Assembly (NCBI GenBank): GCA_903871335.1
Contig: CAIQGE010000020.1
Coordinates: forward strand, 23,701 to 87,700
DNA from: an uncultured Actinomycetes bacterium
Lineage (GTDB): Bacteria; Actinomycetota; Acidimicrobiia; Acidimicrobiales; RAAP-2
Length of the DNA: 64,000 nt
Direction of reading: 5' to 3'
A model generated the notes under the pieces. It was not told where the DNA came from. It saw nothing but the letters and a program-made list of their open reading frames with translations, and ran no database searches. A program made the position numbers and the translations under genes. Positions 25,128 through 34,471 of the stretch are shown here, in pieces (position 1 is the stretch's first letter; every line of letters begins with the position of its first letter).

Positions 25128-26062
25128 GCACGACGCCGCGCCCTCGCGTGGTGGCGGTGGTGGGAACGACGGCCTCGGGAAAATCCGCTCTGGCGCACCG
25201 GGTAGCTCGCGACCTCGGCGACGTGGCCATCGGGACCGTGGATTCAATGACGGTGTACCGGGGCATGGATATCGGCACCGCCAAGGCCACGCCGGCCGAA
25301 CGCGCCGAGGTGCCGTATTACTTGCTCGATCTCGCTGATCCGTCCGAAGAGTTCACGGTCGCGGCCTTTCAGGACGAGGCCCGACGCGTCGAGGACCAGC
25401 AACGAGAGGTGGGCGCGGGTCTGCTCTATGTCGGGGGCACCGGACTCTACGGACGAGCGGTCATTGACGCTCTCACGATTCCCGGTCAGTATCCCGAGCT
25501 GCGCGAGGAACTGAACGACCGCGCCTATGACGAACTCGACGTGCTGTACGCGGACTTACAGCGTCTCGATCCACTGGCGGCCTCGCGCATGGAGCGCAAG
25601 AATGCGCGCCGCATCGTGCGAGCGCTCGAAGTCACGATCGGCAGTGGTCGACCATTTTCTTCCTACGGTGACGGACTCGAGTCCTACGGGACCGAACGTA
25701 TTTTCCAAATCGGCCTTCGGATGGGCCGCGACGAACTCGACGAACGAATTGCGGCACGGTTTTCTACGTGGATGGAGCAGGGCCTGCTCGACGAAGTGCG
25801 TACGTTGGCCGAACGACCGCAGGGTCTCTCGCGTACCGCGTGCCAGGCGGTCGGCTACAAGGAGTTACTCAGTTACCTCGACGGCGAACTCACGCTGGAC
25901 GAGGCCATCGAACAGGCCATTTCGTCGACCCGCCGTCTCGCCCGACGCCAACGTCGTTGGTTCGCGCGCGATCCACGGGTGCGGTGGTTCGATGACGCGG
26001 ACGAGGCCGAAGATGCCCTGCGCCAACTGATCGCGCCGCCGGTGAGCGGCGTGGGAAACTGA
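25124..26062 (+). CDS. miaA: tRNA dimethylallyltransferase MiaA
   Basis: This 312-residue MiaA adds the dimethylallyl group to A37 of tRNAs reading UNN codons. P-loop VVGTTASGKSALA, the DSMTVYRGMDIGTAK loop, YVGGTGLYGRAV and NARRIVRALEV are typical, as is the late GYKELLSYLDGELTLDEAIEQA. Start GTG 25124 overlaps the miaB stop. The dapF gene begins five bases after it. Confidence 0.95.
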   Translation: MSTTPRPRVVAVVGTTASGKSALAHRVARDLGDVAIGTVDSMTVYRGMDIGTAKATPAERAEVPYYLLDLADPSEEFTVAAFQDEARRVEDQQREVGAGLLYVGGTGLYGRAVIDALTIPGQYPELREELNDRAYDELDVLYADLQRLDPLAASRMERKNARRIVRALEVTIGSGRPFSSYGDGLESYGTERIFQIGLRMGRDELDERIAARFSTWMEQGLLDEVRTLAERPQGLSRTACQAVGYKELLSYLDGELTLDEAIEQAISSTRRLARRQRRWFARDPRVRWFDDADEAEDALRQLIAPPVSGVGN

Positions 26063-26066
26063 ACCC

Positions 26067-26837
26067 GTGAGTACACGCACGCTGTCGAAGTGGCACGGGG
26101 CCGGGAATGACTTCCTGGTCGACGTCACGACGAACGAGGGCGCCTCGTTCTGGAACCCCGCGCTCGCGGCCGCGGCGTGTCACCGCATGCTCGGCGTGGG
26201 TGCCGATGGTCTCCTCGTGGCCGCCGTTGACGCAGAGCGCGTCGCGATGACGCTGTATAACGCGGACGGTTCGATTGCCGAGATGAGCGGTAACGGGGCC
26301 CGTTGCCTCGCGGCCGCTGTCGCGAAAGACTGGGGCCTCGCGCGCGCCAATGTCCTGGTCGACACGCTGGCGGGTGAACGACTCGTCGCCATCGAGCTCA
26401 ACGGCAACGACGGATACGGATCCTTGGAGATGGGCCGCGTGAGTTTTGGCGACACCATTCCCGGCACGATCGGTGTTGCGGGAGTCGGTAATCCTCACGT
26501 CGTGGTGGACGACGACGCGGCGTGGACTCGCGGTGACCGGGAACTCATCGCGCAGCGACTGTCCGAACAGGTCGGTGGCGCCAACGTCGAGTTCGTCACG
26601 GTGCTCGATCCCGGCCATGTCTCTCTCACCGTCTACGAGCGCGGGGTCGGCTGGACTCTCGCCTGCGGGACGGGTTCGGTGGCGAGTGCCGCGGTCCTGC
26701 ACCGCGCGGGTCGCGTGGAGACCCAGGTGTGCGTCAGTAACCCGGGCGGCGACCTCGTCGTCAACTTGCAGGGGGATCAGGCGACGCTCGCCGGCCCGGT
26801 CCGCTTCGTGGCGGACATAACGTGGGCCCTTTCGTGA
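26067..26837 (+). CDS. dapF: Diaminopimelate epimerase
   Basis: This 256-residue cofactor-free epimerase turns LL- into meso-diaminopimelate for peptidoglycan and lysine. The two catalytic cysteines are visible in MSGNGARCLAAA and WTLACGTGSVASAAV. KWHGAGNDFLV is the usual start. Length is a little below the common 275 residues. It sits between miaA and hflX, and its stop overlaps hflX, an arrangement known in other actinobacteria. Confidence 0.93.
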   Translation: MSTRTLSKWHGAGNDFLVDVTTNEGASFWNPALAAAACHRMLGVGADGLLVAAVDAERVAMTLYNADGSIAEMSGNGARCLAAAVAKDWGLARANVLVDTLAGERLVAIELNGNDGYGSLEMGRVSFGDTIPGTIGVAGVGNPHVVVDDDAAWTRGDRELIAQRLSEQVGGANVEFVTVLDPGHVSLTVYERGVGWTLACGTGSVASAAVLHRAGRVETQVCVSNPGGDLVVNLQGDQATLAGPVRFVADITWALS

Positions 26838-28114
26838 CCTATATACCGACCACCCTCATTGACCGTTCCTTCCGCGAGCGCATCGTGCTCGTGGGCGTGC
26901 TCTTTCCTGGCCATAGCGCGGACGAACTCGATCGTGAACTCGACGAACTCGCCCTGCTGGTCGACACTGCGGGCGCCGACGTGGTGGCTCGCGTCATCCA
27001 GCGTCGCGACCGACCCGACCCGGCAACTTTTCTCGGCTCCGGCAAGGTGGACGAGTTGCGTGAGATCAGCCTCGCCGTTGACTCCGACACGGTGGTCTTT
27101 GACCACGATCTCTCGCCCGCGCAGCAGAGAAACTTAGAACGACTCCTCGGCCGAACGGCCATTGACCGCACCGCCGTGATCCTCGACATCTTCGCCCAGA
27201 ACGCGCGTAGTCCCGAGGGCAAGGCGCAGGTGGAACTCGCACTCCTGCAGTACCGGTTGCCCCGACTTCGGCGGGCGAGTGGTTCGCTGAGCCAGCAGGC
27301 GGGTGGTATTGGTACTCGTGGTCCCGGTGAAACCCAGCTCGAGGTCGACCGTCGTCGTCTCGTCCAACGCATGCACAAATTGCAGCGGGACCTAAAGGAA
27401 GTCTCGCGCACCCGTGGCGTGCAACGTCAGAGTCGCGCTCGTGGTCGCCACCGTGAAGTGACCCTGGTCGGCTACACGAACGCCGGGAAGTCTTCGCTGC
27501 TCAACCGTCTCACCGACGCCGGCGTGCCCGCCGAGAATCGCCTCTTCGTGACCCTCGATCCACGCACACGACAACTGCAGATGCCCGGTGGTGAAACCGT
27601 CCTCGTCACCGACACGGTGGGTTTCATTTCCAAGTTGCCCCACGAACTCGTGGACGCCTTTAAGTCAACCCTGGATTCAGTGCGCCTCGCCGACCTGCTC
27701 GTCCACGTGGTCGACGGTTCGAGTGACGTGGCGCTGGATGAGATCGAAGCCGTGCGTGAAGTGCTGCGCGAGATCGGGGCCGATAGCGTCCCCGAACTAC
27801 TGGTGTTCAACAAGTGCGACGTGGAGGGTTCCGAGTCTCGTGACCTCGCCCAGGAGAACCCGGGTTCCGTCGCGATCTCGGCGCTCACGGGTGAAGGCAT
27901 TGAGGGGTTGATCGCCACGATTGGTGACCGCTTGCGCGTGGACGACCGCGTGGTCACGCTGGCGCTGCCGGTGGAACGTGGTGACCTCATCGCCGCGGCG
28001 CATCGTGAGGGTGACGTGCTCGATCAGGAGTCCCGTGACGATGTCGTGGTGCTGCGTGTCGTGCTCGACGCCGTTGGCGCCGCGCGCTTTGATGAGTGGC
28101 GGGTGAGCGCGTGA
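26834..28114 (+). CDS. hflX: GTPase HflX
   Basis: This 426-residue HflX is a ribosome-binding GTPase that splits or rescues stalled ribosomes, often under stress. The N-terminal domain contains PATFLGSGKVDELR and the linker region GGIGTRGPGETQLEVDRR. The G domain has VGYTNAGKSSLLNRL (G1), TLDPRTRQ, DTVGFISKLP (G3) and NKCD (G4). I prefer GTG 26834, which forms a GTGA overlap with dapF; GTG 26822 would add four residues. The dapC-like gene overlaps its stop. Confidence 0.94.
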   Translation: MTYIPTTLIDRSFRERIVLVGVLFPGHSADELDRELDELALLVDTAGADVVARVIQRRDRPDPATFLGSGKVDELREISLAVDSDTVVFDHDLSPAQQRNLERLLGRTAIDRTAVILDIFAQNARSPEGKAQVELALLQYRLPRLRRASGSLSQQAGGIGTRGPGETQLEVDRRRLVQRMHKLQRDLKEVSRTRGVQRQSRARGRHREVTLVGYTNAGKSSLLNRLTDAGVPAENRLFVTLDPRTRQLQMPGGETVLVTDTVGFISKLPHELVDAFKSTLDSVRLADLLVHVVDGSSDVALDEIEAVREVLREIGADSVPELLVFNKCDVEGSESRDLAQENPGSVAISALTGEGIEGLIATIGDRLRVDDRVVTLALPVERGDLIAAAHREGDVLDQESRDDVVVLRVVLDAVGAARFDEWRVSA

Positions 28115-29217
28115 GTTTCACCCCGCCGCCCTATCCCTACGCCCGCCTCGACGCCCTGCGCCTCGTGGCCGACCGCCACGACGGCGGGGTGATCGATTGT
28201 TCGATCGGGACCCCGGTGGACGCCCCGCCGCAGATCGTGCTCGACGTCCTGGCGCGCAGTGAAGGCGTGCGGGGCTATCCACCCTCGGCCGGTACCGAGG
28301 TCTACCGCCGGAGCGCGGCTGGATGGTTGCAGCGCCGATTCGACGTGGAACTCGGGATTGATGATCTCGCGGCCTGCGTGGGAACCAAGGAGTTCGTGGC
28401 CACCCTCGCCGGGTACCTGCATCTTCGTTACCCCGAGCGCGACACCGTGCTCTATCCCGCCATTAGTTACCCCACCTACGCCATGGGCGCGACCCTCGCC
28501 GGCCTGCGGGCAGTCAGTGTGCCGATGGTCGACGGGAATCTCGATCTCGCTTCGATTGCACCTGACGACATCTCGCGCGCCCTCGTGCTCTGGAGTAACT
28601 CGCCCTCCAACCCGACCGGGGAACTCGACGATCTCGCGGCCGTGGCCGCGTGGGGCCAGAAGCACGGTGTCCTCGTGGCGTCCGACGAGTGTTACTGCGA
28701 ATTCTCGTGGCGAGGCTCGCCCCAGTCGATCCTGCAGTTCGCGCGCGAGGGCGTGCTCGCGGTGCACTCCATCTCCAAGCGGTCCAATCTGGCGGGCGCC
28801 CGTGCGGGCTTCTACGCGGGCGACCCGGACATTGTGGGATATCTCCGCTCGGTGCGACAGCACGGCGGTTTCATGGTGCCCTCTCCGGTCCAGGCCGCGG
28901 TGGCCGTCGCGTACGACGACGACGAACACGTGGTCGCTCAACGGGAGCGGTACCTCGAGCGCCTGACGCTGCTGTCGAACGCGCTGCAGCATCGCGGCAT
29001 TGACGCACCGGTGCCCGCCGGCACGTTCTATCTCTGGATCAAGCGCGACGGCGTAGATGGCTGGGACCTCGCCCGCGAACTCGCGGAGGTGTCGGGTCTA
29101 CTCACCAGTCCCGGCGAACTCTACGGGGACGCCGGCGCGGGGTACGTGCGCGTCGCGGTCGTGCAACCGACCGAGCGTTTGGCCCTCGCCGCTCACCGCC
29201 TCACCGCGAGCCTCTGA
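28111..29217 (+). CDS. dapC: Succinyldiaminopimelate aminotransferase (DapC-like)
   Basis: This 368-residue class I/II PLP aminotransferase shows YPAISYPTYAMGA, NSPSNPTGELDDL (substrate and PLP binding), ASDECYCEF, and SISKRSNLAGARAGF with the PLP lysine. Its place directly before dapD and dapE supports a role in making N-succinyl-LL-diaminopimelate; this is context-based, since the fold alone does not fix the substrate. GTG 28111 overlaps the hflX stop as GTGA. Confidence 0.85.
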   Translation: MSFTPPPYPYARLDALRLVADRHDGGVIDCSIGTPVDAPPQIVLDVLARSEGVRGYPPSAGTEVYRRSAAGWLQRRFDVELGIDDLAACVGTKEFVATLAGYLHLRYPERDTVLYPAISYPTYAMGATLAGLRAVSVPMVDGNLDLASIAPDDISRALVLWSNSPSNPTGELDDLAAVAAWGQKHGVLVASDECYCEFSWRGSPQSILQFAREGVLAVHSISKRSNLAGARAGFYAGDPDIVGYLRSVRQHGGFMVPSPVQAAVAVAYDDDEHVVAQRERYLERLTLLSNALQHRGIDAPVPAGTFYLWIKRDGVDGWDLARELAEVSGLLTSPGELYGDAGAGYVRVAVVQPTERLALAAHRLTASL

Positions 29218-29243
29218 TCGCGCGCGGCACTCGCCGCTCTCAT

Positions 29244-29249
29244 TACGAT
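29244..29249 (+). promoter_or_regulatory. Predicted -10 box of dapD (leaderless)
   Basis: TACGAT lies six bases before GTG 29256, in the 38-base space after dapC. Confidence 0.5.
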
Positions 29250-29255
29250 TGATGC

Positions 29256-30080
29256 GTGCCGTCACTCGAAGAACGAATTTCTCAATGGTTTTCTGTCATT
29301 GGCGACCTGTCGCCGAAAGACGTGGAGGCTCGTCGCGACGTCGAGCAGGTCATCACGCACTTGGACGAGGGCCAGATTCGGGTGGCCGAGATCACTGAGG
29401 ACGGTGACGTGGTGGTCCACGACTGGGTGAAGCAGGCGATCTTGTTGCTGTTCCGCCTGCGCGGCCTGGAGACGAGTGAGGTCGGCCCCTTCGAATACGT
29501 CGACAAGTTGGACTTGAAGCACGACTACGAGCGCGCCGGCGTCCGGGTCGTGCCGGGGGCGTCCGCGCGCCGGGGGAGCTTCCTCTCCCGCGGGGTCGTG
29601 CTGATGCCCAGTTACGTGAATATCGGCGCCTGGGTGGGACCGAACACGATGGTCGACACCTGGGCCACGGTCGGTAGTTGCGCCCAGATCGGCGCCAACG
29701 TCCACCTCTCCGGTGGCGTTGGTATCGGTGGCGTTCTCGAGCCCCCGAACGCGGTGCCGGTCGTCATCGAGGACGACGCCTTCATCGGGAGCAGGTCCAT
29801 GATCGTCGACGGCGCTCGGGTCGGCAAAGGCGCCGTTCTCGGCGCCGGCACGGTACTCAATCCGTCGATTCCCGTCATTGACGCGAACACGGGGGAGACC
29901 CTGTCGCGCGGCTACGTCCCCGACTACTGCGTGGCCGTCAACGCGCAGCGCAAGCGCGAGTATCCGGGTGGCGACTTCTACCTCCCGTGCGTGCTCGTGG
30001 TGCGACGCCTCGAAGAAGGTGAGCGCCACAACAAGACCGCGCTCAATGATCTGTTGCGCGACCACGGGATCGCCACGTGA
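29256..30080 (+). CDS. dapD: Tetrahydrodipicolinate N-succinyltransferase
   Basis: This 274-residue protein is a left-handed beta-helix acyltransferase with hexapeptide repeats (VGPNTMVDTWATVGSCAQIGANVHLSGGVGIGG region, residues about 125-160). It adds succinyl-CoA to tetrahydrodipicolinate. The N-terminal helical domain has QAILLLFRLRGLE. Size and layout match the E. coli-type DapD rather than the longer form in many actinobacteria. Its stop overlaps dapE. Confidence 0.92.
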   Translation: MPSLEERISQWFSVIGDLSPKDVEARRDVEQVITHLDEGQIRVAEITEDGDVVVHDWVKQAILLLFRLRGLETSEVGPFEYVDKLDLKHDYERAGVRVVPGASARRGSFLSRGVVLMPSYVNIGAWVGPNTMVDTWATVGSCAQIGANVHLSGGVGIGGVLEPPNAVPVVIEDDAFIGSRSMIVDGARVGKGAVLGAGTVLNPSIPVIDANTGETLSRGYVPDYCVAVNAQRKREYPGGDFYLPCVLVVRRLEEGERHNKTALNDLLRDHGIAT

Positions 30081-31126
30081 GCCTGCTGGATGACACGCTG
30101 GCCCTCGTGGCCACGCCGTCGATCTCGAGGGACGAGGGCGCTCTCGCGGGTCACGTGTTCACCACTCTTCGCGCGGCGTCGCACCTCGACGTTGAGCGCA
30201 TTGGTGACAATGTGGTCGCCGCTACTCGCGGACACCGCACGCGGCGCGTCATTGTCGCCGGCCACCTGGACACCGTGCCCGGGGATCCCACGCTCGCCAC
30301 GATCACCGGCGACACGCTCGTCGGGCTCGGCGCGGTTGATATGAAGGGATCTCTGGCCGTCATGTTGGCCGAGGCCGTGCGTGACACGCCACGTTCGGTC
30401 GAGGTCACCTGGATCTTTTACGCGCGCGAGGAGATTGCGCGCCACGAATCCGGACTCGTCGAACTCTGCGAACTCCGTCCCGACCTGCTGGTCGCCGACG
30501 CCGCTTTGCTGGGTGAGCCAACGGGCGGGGTCGTGGAGGCTGGGTGCCAGGGCACTCTGCGGCTGGGGGTCACCCTCTATGGCGCCCGAGCCCACACCGC
30601 TCGACCGTTCACTGGCCGCAACGCCATCCACCGAATGGGGGAGCTGATCACGGCGGTCGCGGACTACGTTCCGCGCTCGGCCGAGGTCGACGGCATCACC
30701 TACCTCGAGCAATTACAAGTCGTCAGTGTCGACGGCGGCGTCGCGCCGAACGTGGTGCCCGACGTGGCCCACTGCACGCTCAATCACCGGGTCGCCCCGG
30801 ACCGACAGCTCGATGACGCGGTGACCTCGGTGAGCGCGCTGCTATCGGACGTACTCGACGACGGCGACGTCATCGAGGTACTGGACTGGGCCCCGGCCGC
30901 GGCTCCGTCCCTCAGCCACGACCTGATCGACAAGTTGGTGCGGGCCACCGGGGCGCCACCGCGCGCGAAGGTGGGGTGGACCGACGTGGCGACCTTCGCC
31001 GAGCGAGGGATTCCCGCGACCAACTTCGGCGCGGGGGATCCTCTCCTCGCGCACCGCAGTGACGAATTCATCACGCTCGGTGAACTCGACGCCTACGCCG
31101 AAGCCCTGGCCGCGTTTCTCGCCTAG
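30077..31126 (+). CDS. dapE: Succinyl-diaminopimelate desuccinylase
   Basis: This 349-residue M20-family zinc peptidase removes succinate from N-succinyl-LL-DAP. Metal-site motifs: AGHLDTVPG, GLGAVDMKGSLAVML, YAREEIAR with the general base Glu, LGEPTGG, and the final His in LLAHRSDEF. A dimerisation insert occupies about residues 160-270. GTG 30077 overlaps the dapD stop. Its TAG stop shares CTAG with the convergent transglutaminase gene. Confidence 0.92.
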   Translation: MSLLDDTLALVATPSISRDEGALAGHVFTTLRAASHLDVERIGDNVVAATRGHRTRRVIVAGHLDTVPGDPTLATITGDTLVGLGAVDMKGSLAVMLAEAVRDTPRSVEVTWIFYAREEIARHESGLVELCELRPDLLVADAALLGEPTGGVVEAGCQGTLRLGVTLYGARAHTARPFTGRNAIHRMGELITAVADYVPRSAEVDGITYLEQLQVVSVDGGVAPNVVPDVAHCTLNHRVAPDRQLDDAVTSVSALLSDVLDDGDVIEVLDWAPAAAPSLSHDLIDKLVRATGAPPRAKVGWTDVATFAERGIPATNFGAGDPLLAHRSDEFITLGELDAYAEALAAFLA

Positions 31127-31974
31127 CGCGTGCGGGTCATCTCGACGACCACGCCGAGTCCCGACGCCGCGGGTCCCTCGTAGATGCCCTTCAGGGGAGC
31201 CACGTCGTCGTAGTCGCGTCCGCGCGCGACGATGATGTGGCGTTCGGTCTCGCGCGTGCCGTTAGTTGGATCACTACCGGTCCAGGCGCCCGCGTAGTAC
31301 TCGAGCCAGGCGTGACTTTGTCCCGCCACCGTGCGACCAATCTCCTCGGAGGTGTCGGGGTAGAGGTACCCCGAGACGTAGCGGGCCGGGACCCCGAGCT
31401 GACGCAAGAAACCAATCGTGACGTGAGCAATGTCCTGACAGACGCCCTCGCCTCGCGACCAGGACTCCTGGGCCGTGGCTTCAACGGTGGTGGCGCCGGC
31501 GACGTAGGCGACGTGGGCGCGGACGAAAGCGCTGATGGCTTCCACTCCCTCGTGAAGGTCGATCCCCGCAACGAGGTCGCGCAAGCTCTCGACGTGATCC
31601 TCGTCCATGGCGGTACGGGGGGTCGAGAACAAGAATTCGGAGTACTGGTCCACGAGGTCGGGATCGGTCAAGTCCCGCCACGCGAGGGGCGAGGAAAGCG
31701 AGGGTGCCTGACTTTCAACGGAGGAGGTCGCGGTCACCTGCAAGCGCTCGTGAGGTTGCTGCACGTCAAAGGCGTTGACCACGGTGCCGAAGTAGTCGAC
31801 GTAGCGGTAGACCGCGACATTCGGGTCCACGACGAGTTGTGTACTGCGGACCTCTTGAGTCGCGCCCGACAGCGGGGTCATGCGCGCCTCGTTGAAGGAC
31901 GAGGTGGCGCGTCCGTCGTAGGTGAACCCGGTGTGGTGAATAATCGCGAGGCCCCAGGGCGCAGTGGTACTCAC
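31123..31974 (-). CDS. Transglutaminase-like cysteine protease
   Basis: This 283-residue protein has an N-terminal beta domain (IIHHTGFTYDGRATSSFNEARM) and a transglutaminase core with catalytic Cys in GEGVCQDIAH, His in GQSHAWLEYY and Asp in GSDPTNG. Such proteins travel with alpha-E and ATP-grasp partners and are thought to cut or process a peptide made by them (prediction from comparative genomics). GTG 31974 overlaps the stop of the alpha-E gene. Confidence 0.88.
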   Translation of the reverse strand: MSTTAPWGLAIIHHTGFTYDGRATSSFNEARMTPLSGATQEVRSTQLVVDPNVAVYRYVDYFGTVVNAFDVQQPHERLQVTATSSVESQAPSLSSPLAWRDLTDPDLVDQYSEFLFSTPRTAMDEDHVESLRDLVAGIDLHEGVEAISAFVRAHVAYVAGATTVEATAQESWSRGEGVCQDIAHVTIGFLRQLGVPARYVSGYLYPDTSEEIGRTVAGQSHAWLEYYAGAWTGSDPTNGTRETERHIIVARGRDYDDVAPLKGIYEGPAASGLGVVVEMTRTR

Positions 31975-32927
31975 AGTGCCCCCTCGCTCGACCACACCAC
32001 GGCGTTGACGTGGCGAAAGAACTTGGCGCTGATCGCGTCGTTGACCTGCCAGCAGGTCTCCTCGATCATGGGGAGAAGATCGGGGAGTTGTTCGATCATG
32101 TTCGCGGGATCAATGAACTCGAGGCGACTGCGCGCACGGGCGAGGGACTGACGGGCGAGGTCGGGCGAGGCGATTCGTTCGTTGCTCGGGTGGAGTTCTA
32201 CGAGACACGCGTCCGCGGTATTGAGAGCCGACAGGATCGAACGGGGAAAGAGTCGGTCCAGCAGGAGAAAGGCCGCGATCTCGTTGGACTGGTTCTCCTG
32301 ACGCGCGCTGCGCAAGAAGGCCTCCATGGCCCCACACGCCCGAAGGAGGGCCAACCAGTCCGGAGCGTGATCGGCGCCGACCAGGCGCGCGGTCAGCAAG
32401 CGGGCGGTCATGTCGATGCGCTCGATGGAACGCCCGAGCATCAGGAATTGCCAACCGTCGTCACGCGACAGAGTGGTCTCGGTGAGCCCCGTGAATAATG
32501 CGGCGCGTTCGCGCACGTATTGCAGGTAGGTCGCGGGACCGAGCTGTCGGGCGTTCATCTCGGTGTGGGGCAGACGAAGTTGGGTGGTGTTGAGACACAC
32601 CCACATCTCTGAGGAGATGTGGTCCCGACTGCGGCGCGCGTTTTCAAAGGCACCGCGCAGTGCGCCACTGATGGCGCTCGGGTTCTCGTCGTCGTAGACA
32701 ATGACCTCGAGCGTGTTCTCGACCGTGCGCTGTTCGTCCTCTCTCACCTCGAGTCCGAGAATGGAGAGCAGGGAGCGACACGCGGCGTCTTCGTTGTTGA
32801 GGGGGTCCTCCACCATGCGGTGGACATAGGAATCGACAATGCGCGCCGTGTCGTCGGCGCGTTCGATGTAGCGGCCAATCCAGTACAGCGATTCCGCCAA
32901 GCGCGAGAGCATGCCGCGGTCGCTCAC
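31971..32927 (-). CDS. Alpha-E domain protein
   Basis: This 318-residue all-helical protein begins MLSRLAESLYWIGRYIERADDTAR, the signature of the alpha-E domain. Its biochemical role is unknown; in comparative work it accompanies circularly permuted ATP-grasp ligases and transglutaminases. Here the three genes are joined by two GTGA overlaps, so they likely work as one unit in a fixed ratio. Confidence 0.9.
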   Translation of the reverse strand: MSDRGMLSRLAESLYWIGRYIERADDTARIVDSYVHRMVEDPLNNEDAACRSLLSILGLEVREDEQRTVENTLEVIVYDDENPSAISGALRGAFENARRSRDHISSEMWVCLNTTQLRLPHTEMNARQLGPATYLQYVRERAALFTGLTETTLSRDDGWQFLMLGRSIERIDMTARLLTARLVGADHAPDWLALLRACGAMEAFLRSARQENQSNEIAAFLLLDRLFPRSILSALNTADACLVELHPSNERIASPDLARQSLARARSRLEFIDPANMIEQLPDLLPMIEETCWQVNDAISAKFFRHVNAVVWSSEGAL

Positions 32928-34459
32928 TGATCGCTCCCGTGGGGCAGACTCTCGTCACTCTGGCGTCGCGGGTCGAGGTGCGCCATCACGGGTTGGGTGG
33001 GTGGTGGAGATTCCGAGTGAGAGGGCGCCACCGTGTCGCTGATGACCCAGGTGTCCTTGGAACCCCCACCCTTAGAGGAGTTGACGACGAGTTCGCCCTC
33101 ACCGAGCGCGACGCGCGTGAGCCCGCCCGGTAGGACCCACACGTCACGTCCGTCGTTCACGGCGAAGGGCCGTAGGTCAATGTGACGAGGGGCGATCGTG
33201 TCGTCGATCAACGTGGGGTGGGTCGACAGCGCGACGGGTCGCTGCGCGATCCAGTTCCGTGGGGCTCGGAGTACCGCGTCGCGAGTGGCGAGCAGAAGTT
33301 CCTCGCTCGCCTGGGGGCCGATCACGATGCCCTTGCCGCCGGAGCCGTCAACGGGCTTGATGACGAAGTCACCGAGGTGGGAGACGACGTCGGCGAGAAC
33401 GTCCGGATCATCGAGTCGGTAGGTCTCGACATTGTCGAGCAGGGGTTCTTCACGCAGGTAGTACCGGATGAAGTCGGGTACGTAGGTATAGACGAGTTTG
33501 TCGTCGGCGACCCCGTTGCCGAGTCCGTTGGCGATGGACACGTGACCCGCTCGTGCCGCGTTGACGAGACCGGCCACCCCGATGACGGACTCGGGACGGA
33601 ACTGCAATGGATCTAGCCAGTCGTCGTCGACGCGCCGGTAGATGACGTGCACCGGGTGTTCGCCGTGCGTGGTGCGCATAAAGACACGATTGCTGCGACA
33701 GACGAGATCGCGACCCTCCACGAGTTCGATGCCCATCATGCGAGCGAGCAGCACGTGCTCGAAGTACGCGGCGTTGTGAACCCCCGGCGACAGCACGACG
33801 ACCACCGGATCTGCGACGGCCGGCGGAGCGGACGCGCGCAGCGCCGCGAGGAGTCGCGCGGGATAGACGTCGACGGGGTGCACTCGATGGTCGGCGAAGA
33901 GTGACGCGAAGGTCTGGGTCATGGCGCGCCGGTTTTCGATCACGTAGCTGACGCCCGAGGGAATGCGCACGTTGTCCTCGAGGACACAAAAGGCTCCTCG
34001 TTCGTCGCGGATGAGGTCGATGCCCGCCACCGCGATGCGCACACCGTTCGCGGGGGTGACGCCCATGGCTGGTCGACAGAAGTGGGGACTGGAGGTCACG
34101 ACCGCCCGTGGGATCACGCGATCCGCGAAGATGGCTCCTGGTCCGTAGACATCGCCGAGGAACGCTTCCAGAGCTCGCACCCGCTGGGAGATGCCACGCG
34201 AGAGGTGGTCCCATTCGGCGGCGTCGATCAGTCGCGGAACGAGGTCGAGGGGGAAGGGTCGGTCCTCACCCTCGTGGGCGAACGTGACGCCGCGGTCCAG
34301 AAAGGTTCGTGAGAGCTGTTCGGCTCGCGAACGCAGTTCGGGAACTGGAATTCGTTGGAGTTCGTCAAAGAAGCCCTTGTAGATCGCCCGCGGACGACTC
34401 GGGGCTTCGAACATCTCGTTCCACGCGCCCGACAAGTCGTCGGCAAAAATGACCGCCAC
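32924..34459 (-). CDS. Circularly permuted ATP-grasp ligase
   Basis: This 511-residue protein is of the circularly permuted type-2 ATP-grasp group. Features: PFPLDLVPRLIDAAEWDHLSRGI, CRPAMGVTPANGVRIAVAG, LEDNVRIPSGVSYVIENR, and a later ATP-binding FVIKPVDGSGGKGIVIGP. Predicted to form peptide or amide bonds with an unknown substrate. The last 40 residues are Ser/Pro-rich. It is the first gene of a three-gene operon and has a leaderless-type promoter next to GTG 34459. Confidence 0.9.
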   Translation of the reverse strand: MAVIFADDLSGAWNEMFEAPSRPRAIYKGFFDELQRIPVPELRSRAEQLSRTFLDRGVTFAHEGEDRPFPLDLVPRLIDAAEWDHLSRGISQRVRALEAFLGDVYGPGAIFADRVIPRAVVTSSPHFCRPAMGVTPANGVRIAVAGIDLIRDERGAFCVLEDNVRIPSGVSYVIENRRAMTQTFASLFADHRVHPVDVYPARLLAALRASAPPAVADPVVVVLSPGVHNAAYFEHVLLARMMGIELVEGRDLVCRSNRVFMRTTHGEHPVHVIYRRVDDDWLDPLQFRPESVIGVAGLVNAARAGHVSIANGLGNGVADDKLVYTYVPDFIRYYLREEPLLDNVETYRLDDPDVLADVVSHLGDFVIKPVDGSGGKGIVIGPQASEELLLATRDAVLRAPRNWIAQRPVALSTHPTLIDDTIAPRHIDLRPFAVNDGRDVWVLPGGLTRVALGEGELVVNSSKGGGSKDTWVISDTVAPSHSESPPPTQPVMAHLDPRRQSDESLPHGSDQ

Positions 34460-34465
34460 CTACAC

Positions 34466-34471
34466 ACCGTA
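34466..34471 (-). promoter_or_regulatory. Predicted -10 box of the ATP-grasp operon
   Basis: On the minus strand TACGGT lies six bases before GTG 34459. Confidence 0.55.
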
